A stretch of 10,516 bases of DNA from Phoronis ovalis (lineage: Eukaryota > Phoronida > Phoronidae), in contig JAOXYB010062790.1 of NCBI GenBank assembly GCA_028565635.1, positions 1 through 10,516 on the forward strand. Reading direction: 5' to 3'. This document shows, piece by piece, positions 7,849 to 10,516 of the stretch. The translations under genes and the position numbers were made by a program. Position 1 is the first letter of the stretch; the number at the start of each line of letters is the position of its first letter. The notes under the pieces are model-generated. The model made no database searches. It saw only the letters and a list, made by a program, of their open reading frames with translations, and was not told the DNA's origin.

Positions 7849-7968
7849 ATGATTAGTGCCAAATCGTCAGGTTTTGGATTATTTACACCTGTTTGTTCAG
7901 GTGAAATACAATTTGACGATGATGTTATTACACTAAAAGTGAATAAAAATGGCATCTTTTCATGTTAA
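7849..7968 (+). other. Overlapping upstream ORF in the B3GAT leader
   Basis: ATG at 7849 (A at -3) opens 39 codons beginning MISAKSSGFG and stops at TAA 7966-7968. It runs 20 nt past the B3GAT start in another frame. A start-stop pair ATGTGA (7813-7818) and a five-codon ORF (7919-7936) also precede the main start. If present in the mRNA, these would restrict translation. There is no sign that the peptide itself matters. Confidence 0.45.
7863..7920 (+). repeat. Nested inverted repeats in the B3GAT leader
   Basis: An outer pair, atcgtca (7863-7869) and tgacgat (7914-7920), encloses an inner pair, cacctg (7886-7891) and caggtg (7898-7903), with attt/aaat extending it past a one-base bulge. A separate 7-bp stem, ttcttgc/gcaagaa, lies at 7827-7833 and 7841-7847. 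Confidence 0.6.
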
Positions 7969-8030
7969 GAGACAAGTTGTGCTATATGGATTTCTCACTC
8001 TGGTTATAGCTGGTATTGTTTTCATAAAAA
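7949..8030 (+). CDS. B3GAT: B3GAT exon 1 (signal anchor)
   Basis: It encodes MASFHVKRQVVLYGFLTL and the rest of a hydrophobic segment to K27, plus one base of S28. The donor is GTGAGT. It lies alone, 1.8 kb before the catalytic exon. Frame continuity with exon 2 and the type II anchor expected for this family support the assignment. Confidence 0.88.
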
Positions 8031-10394
8031 GTGAGTTCATTCAATCCCCATAATTTATGTATTTATTAATTTACTATTAGTATTAGTTGTACATTATTGT
8101 GCGGCCTTGGGTAAAAAATCCTGACCTTGTGGTAAATAAAGATCACCAAAAATAAACCCTGCCGTAAATAAAAAAACATGAAAAATATACCCTGTCGTAA
8201 ATAACTCTCCCAAAATGAATACACTGTGTAAAATTTACTTGTAAATTATATACTGTGGTAAATAAATATGGAAAAATTATATACTGTGGTAAATAAATAT
8301 GGAAAAATTTACAAACCTTAATTTTCATACCTGTCGTAAATGTGTTTTCCAAGAAATACACCCTGTGGTAAATGAATATTTTTTGAAAATATACCCTGTG
8401 GTAAATATCCAACAAAAAAGTATACCCTGTGGCTGTGGTAAATAAGACTTTGAGAAGCATGAAAAACATACCCTGTGGTAAATGCAAGAGCTAAAAAAGG
8501 GGGGCCTATTGTGCAGCACATATATATATATAGTCCTGGTTCATGGCGTTCTGCACTAGCTCTTGATAATCTGACTTGTGAGCTGTGCGAACGGGTCCAT
8601 GTCACTAGTCCGAAGGTTCATTGGTCCGAAAACCCCATTATAGGGAATGTCGTGGGGCTCTAATGAACCTGTAATATTTTGATATATCCCAGAATAAATA
8701 CTTTAAATAGGTTCCCGGTGCGCACATTTAACGAGTTTATTGCTACTACAGTTCTATTACTTCTATTATTTGTTGCTTCTTTTTCTTCCTTTGTATAGAA
8801 ATAATTAAAGCGTAACGAATCATATACGTGTTATATTGTTTCTTTTGAGGTCCTGTACAAGTATTCTGAATATCTTCGGACTAATGAACCTTCGGACTAA
8901 TGGGTCTTCGGACTATCGAGGTGACCCCGTGCGAACAGTCATGGAAACTTACATAGCCAATTACAGTGAAAGTGTCCAAACTTCGAAATCTATGTAATTC
9001 CCTACTGAATTAGTTCATACATCACTGTCCAGATACCGTTTTCTCTGATTATCCAACTTCAACTTCAACTATACTCCCTTCACCATTTGAAACTCCTGAA
9101 TTCAGTTTTTACCAAGGAGTAAGCTTGTTTTGCCCTGGGTCTCACACACCAATCCAGTTTTTTGGCAAGTACCCCATCCCTCTGGGTGCCAGTGAAGGAG
9201 TTGCAAATAGCCATAAAAGTAGTGGGAGTTGAAGTTGGATAATCAGAGAGTATCTGGATGCTGATATATGAACTCTTTCAGTAGGAATTACATAGATTTC
9301 CAAGTTTGAGCACTTTCACTGTAATTGGCTATGTAAGTTTCCATGACTGTTCGCACAGCTCACAAATCAGAATATCAAGAGCTAGTGCAGAACGTCATGA
9401 ACCAGGACTAATATATATAGTGACTTTGAATGACAGTACACCCCCGGGCACAAGACATACCACTGTACCACACAGTCACACTTCGTTGAAAACAGTAGTA
9501 AGCTACCAGTTTGTAAACTGTTCTTGGCTGTCTAACAATTCGTTATCACGGTATTAACTATTCAAGTAGAGAATGCATAACGCACATTAGCTGTTTACAA
9601 ATGCTTCTTCCATATTGATGGGGCTGGCCAGTACACAAGACTGACCCAGGCAATGTTCCAACTAGTTAGTTTGAAACATTTGGTAGTCTTACAGTATCTG
9701 GTGTTCAGCTTAAAGGAGTGGTATCTCATAAAAAACTTATTTACTGTATCATTTTGAGAGTGATCCCCATGTTAAAATTTCGAAATAAAATCTGTTTACT
9801 CATTTTGCCACAATATAAATTACCTATTTTTCAGGTCTACATCATTGCTTTTCAAACTCTTCTACAGGCGTTAGTGACAAAGACATTATGTTGTTAGACT
9901 CGGAAGGTTTGTCAAATTGGCAACAGGCTTTAAATCGCAAAGAATGGGATTTGAGAGAACGTGAATTAAGGATATTACAACAGGAGCGGAAATTACATAT
10001 TGGCGCAAGTTTAAATTCCCATCTACCAGTTATCTTTTGTTTAACACCAACCTATGCGAGACCAGAGCAAAAGGCTGAGCTCACAAGACTGTCTCAAACT
10101 TTCTTACATGTGCCAAAATTACATTGGGTTGTGGTTGAAGATTCTGATGTTAAAACTAAATTAGTTGCAAACTTATTAAAAAAATCGCAGCTGGTTTATA
10201 CCCATTTAAACATAATGACCCCACCTGACTATAAAATGAAATCTTCAGATCCAAATTGGTTAAAACCAAGAGGAACATTACAAAGAAATTTAGCTTTGAA
10301 ATGGATAAGAAATAACTTTGATTATCGAAGAGATCAAGGAGTCTTCTATTTTGCAGATGATGATAATACTTATGATCTGCAATTATTTGCAGAG
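7949..10394 (+). CDS. B3GAT: Beta-1,3-glucuronyltransferase (B3GAT family), 5' two exons
   Basis: Exons 7949-8030 and 9835-10394 join in frame to 214 residues; the 3' half is beyond the window. The family transfers glucuronic acid from UDP-GlcA to terminal galactose in the Golgi, completing the proteoglycan linker (GlcAT-I) or making the HNK-1 precursor (GlcAT-P/S). It is a type II protein: a short tail with K7-R8, a membrane anchor at about 10-26, an N-glycosylation sequon at N35, and a charged, probably helical stem at 55-83. The catalytic domain begins at LPVIFCLTPTYARP (98-103 for TPTYAR) and includes VVEDSD (127-132), KPRGTLQRNLAL (171-182) and FADDDNTY (200-207), whose DDD binds Mn2+ and UDP. 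Good initiation context (aaaaATGg) and an in-frame TGA at 7940 support the start. PRGTLQRNLALKW looks somewhat closer to GlcAT-P/S, but the subfamily is not settled. Confidence 0.95.
8103..8506 (-). mobile_element. Phased-repeat element, copy 2 (inverted relative to copy 1)
   Basis: By eye it is a close reverse-complement match to 223-592, including the same unit order. The units (ataccctgtggtaaat on this strand) have their GTAAA cores near 8131, 8163, 8196, 8227, 8257, 8288, 8335, 8367, 8400, 8437 and 8477. The unit near 8257-8288 is a local duplication absent from copy 1. The ends are ggccttggg and ggggggcc. Perfect 8-bp repeats, tattgtgc, flank it at 8095-8102 and 8507-8514, suggesting a target duplication. 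It lacks the gtacccccc end seen in copy 1. Confidence 0.8.
8519..9420. mobile_element. Palindromic foldback/MITE-like element, interrupted
   Basis: The left arm is 8519-8592 continued at 8937-9095, and the right arm 9198-9420 is its inverted copy. Both arms share tagtcctggttcatg, tctgcactagctcttgat, cttacatagccaattacag and gattatccaacttc. The outer ends are TA-rich. The loop of about 100 bp (9096-9197) holds ccagttttttggcaagtacccc, like the right ends of other elements here. Transcribed in the B3GAT pre-mRNA, the arms could form a hairpin of about 200 bp. Confidence 0.85.
8593..8928. mobile_element. Non-autonomous element with 8-bp target duplication, nested in a palindrome arm
   Basis: The perfect 8-mer gtgcgaac flanks it at 8585-8592 and 8929-8936. 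The inverted ends are gggtccatgtcac and, on the other strand, ggggtcacc, each followed by tagtccgaag. The subterminal motif cttcggacta is repeated three times at the right end (about 8874-8915) and in altered form at the left (8605-8630), like transposase-binding sites. The other palindrome arm shows the uninterrupted site. An 8-bp duplication fits a hAT-like origin; no ORF is present. Confidence 0.88.
9835..10394 (+). CDS. B3GAT: B3GAT exon 2 (stem and first half of the catalytic domain)
   Basis: The acceptor is CTATTTTTCAG and the donor GTATTT after FAE. This 560-nt exon completes S28 and runs to E214. The break after the DDDNTY...LF(A/E)E motif falls where vertebrate B3GAT genes also have an intron, as far as I recall. 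Reading on past the donor gives VFLFFTVFTVH, which is intron. Confidence 0.93.
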
Positions 10395-10516
10395 GTATTT
10401 CTTTTTTTTACTGTCTTTACTGTTCACTAGCTTGCGGCAATCAGTGTTAGTAGGTGTCATTTACTGAACATCAATTCAATCCTAGCAGGTGCTTGTTGGC
10501 ACAAGATTTAAAATTA
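10395..10516 (+). other. Start of B3GAT intron 2
   Basis: This is the sequence after the donor GTATTT to the window end. No acceptor followed by recognisable B3GAT coding sequence is seen, so the next exon lies beyond. Confidence 0.8.

Larger units (their letters stand above)
7593..7948. promoter_or_regulatory. Divergent promoter and leaders of ATXN3 and B3GAT
   Basis: Only 356 bp separate the two start codons, so both promoters and 5' UTRs must fit here unless upstream noncoding exons exist. A TATAAAG lies at 7734-7740 on the plus strand, about 210 bp before the B3GAT start. No obvious CpG-rich core is seen. The B3GAT side holds inverted repeats (7827-7847 and 7863-7920) and short upstream ORFs. 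Confidence 0.55.
8031..9834 (+). other. B3GAT intron 1, mostly mobile elements
   Basis: Of 1804 bp, about 1.3 kb is repeat sequence: 8103-8506, the palindromic element 8519-9420, and an insertion inside it at 8593-8928. The stretch 9421-9834 shows nothing recognisable except acacccccgggcac near 9439, which may be an element-end relic. Confidence 0.85.

Noticed and set aside
8143-8487. A 114-codon minus-strand ORF with repeated YHRVYF/DRVYF, also partly open in copy 1 (221-406).
   Set aside because: It is the phased DNA repeat read in one frame. The 32-bp period is not a multiple of three, the ORF shows no known fold, and copy 1 is interrupted.
9306-9557. An 83-codon plus-strand ORF.
   Set aside because: It runs across the palindrome arm inside B3GAT intron 1. 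A similar peptide appears from the other arm (8318-8605, minus strand) only because the DNA is inverted repeat.

Overview
The window is nuclear DNA of an invertebrate animal, probably marine. The evidence is spliced genes with GT-AG introns, AT-rich noncoding sequence, two metazoan protein families and several short non-autonomous transposons. I cannot name the species.

Two genes lie head to head. On the minus strand, 7592 down to 2912, is a complete seven-exon gene for ataxin-3, a Josephin-type deubiquitinase. Its catalytic Cys, His and Asn are present, with three ubiquitin-interacting motifs and no polyglutamine tract. On the plus strand from 7949 is the 5' part of a beta-1,3-glucuronyltransferase of the B3GAT family: exon 1 (7949-8030) with the membrane anchor, an 1804-bp intron, and exon 2 (9835-10394) running through the DDD motif. 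The rest lies beyond the window. The start codons are 356 bp apart, so the promoters are shared or adjoining. The glucuronyltransferase leader appears to carry short upstream ORFs and hairpins.

Layout: 1-222 is an alternating purine-pyrimidine microsatellite. 223-636 is a repeat element. 637-2911 is intergenic DNA plus the ataxin-3 3' UTR, with no gene seen. 2912-7592 is ataxin-3, with transposons in introns 1 and 2. 7593-7948 is the divergent promoter and leaders. 8031-9834 is B3GAT intron 1, filled by one phased-repeat element and a palindromic element that itself carries a third insertion. 10395-10516 is the start of B3GAT intron 2.

The most unusual signal is an architecture shared by four repeat copies from three sequence families. 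Each has a T-rich motif (GGGTATATTTTT-like, or GGATCCGGTTTTT in one) recurring about every 32 bp, about three DNA turns. In each, the series is broken once by a 46-48 bp step. G/C-rich ends of the CCCGGGGG or GTACCCCCC type flank them. The second strong signal is a nested insertion in which the undisrupted arm of a palindrome preserves the pre-insertion sequence.
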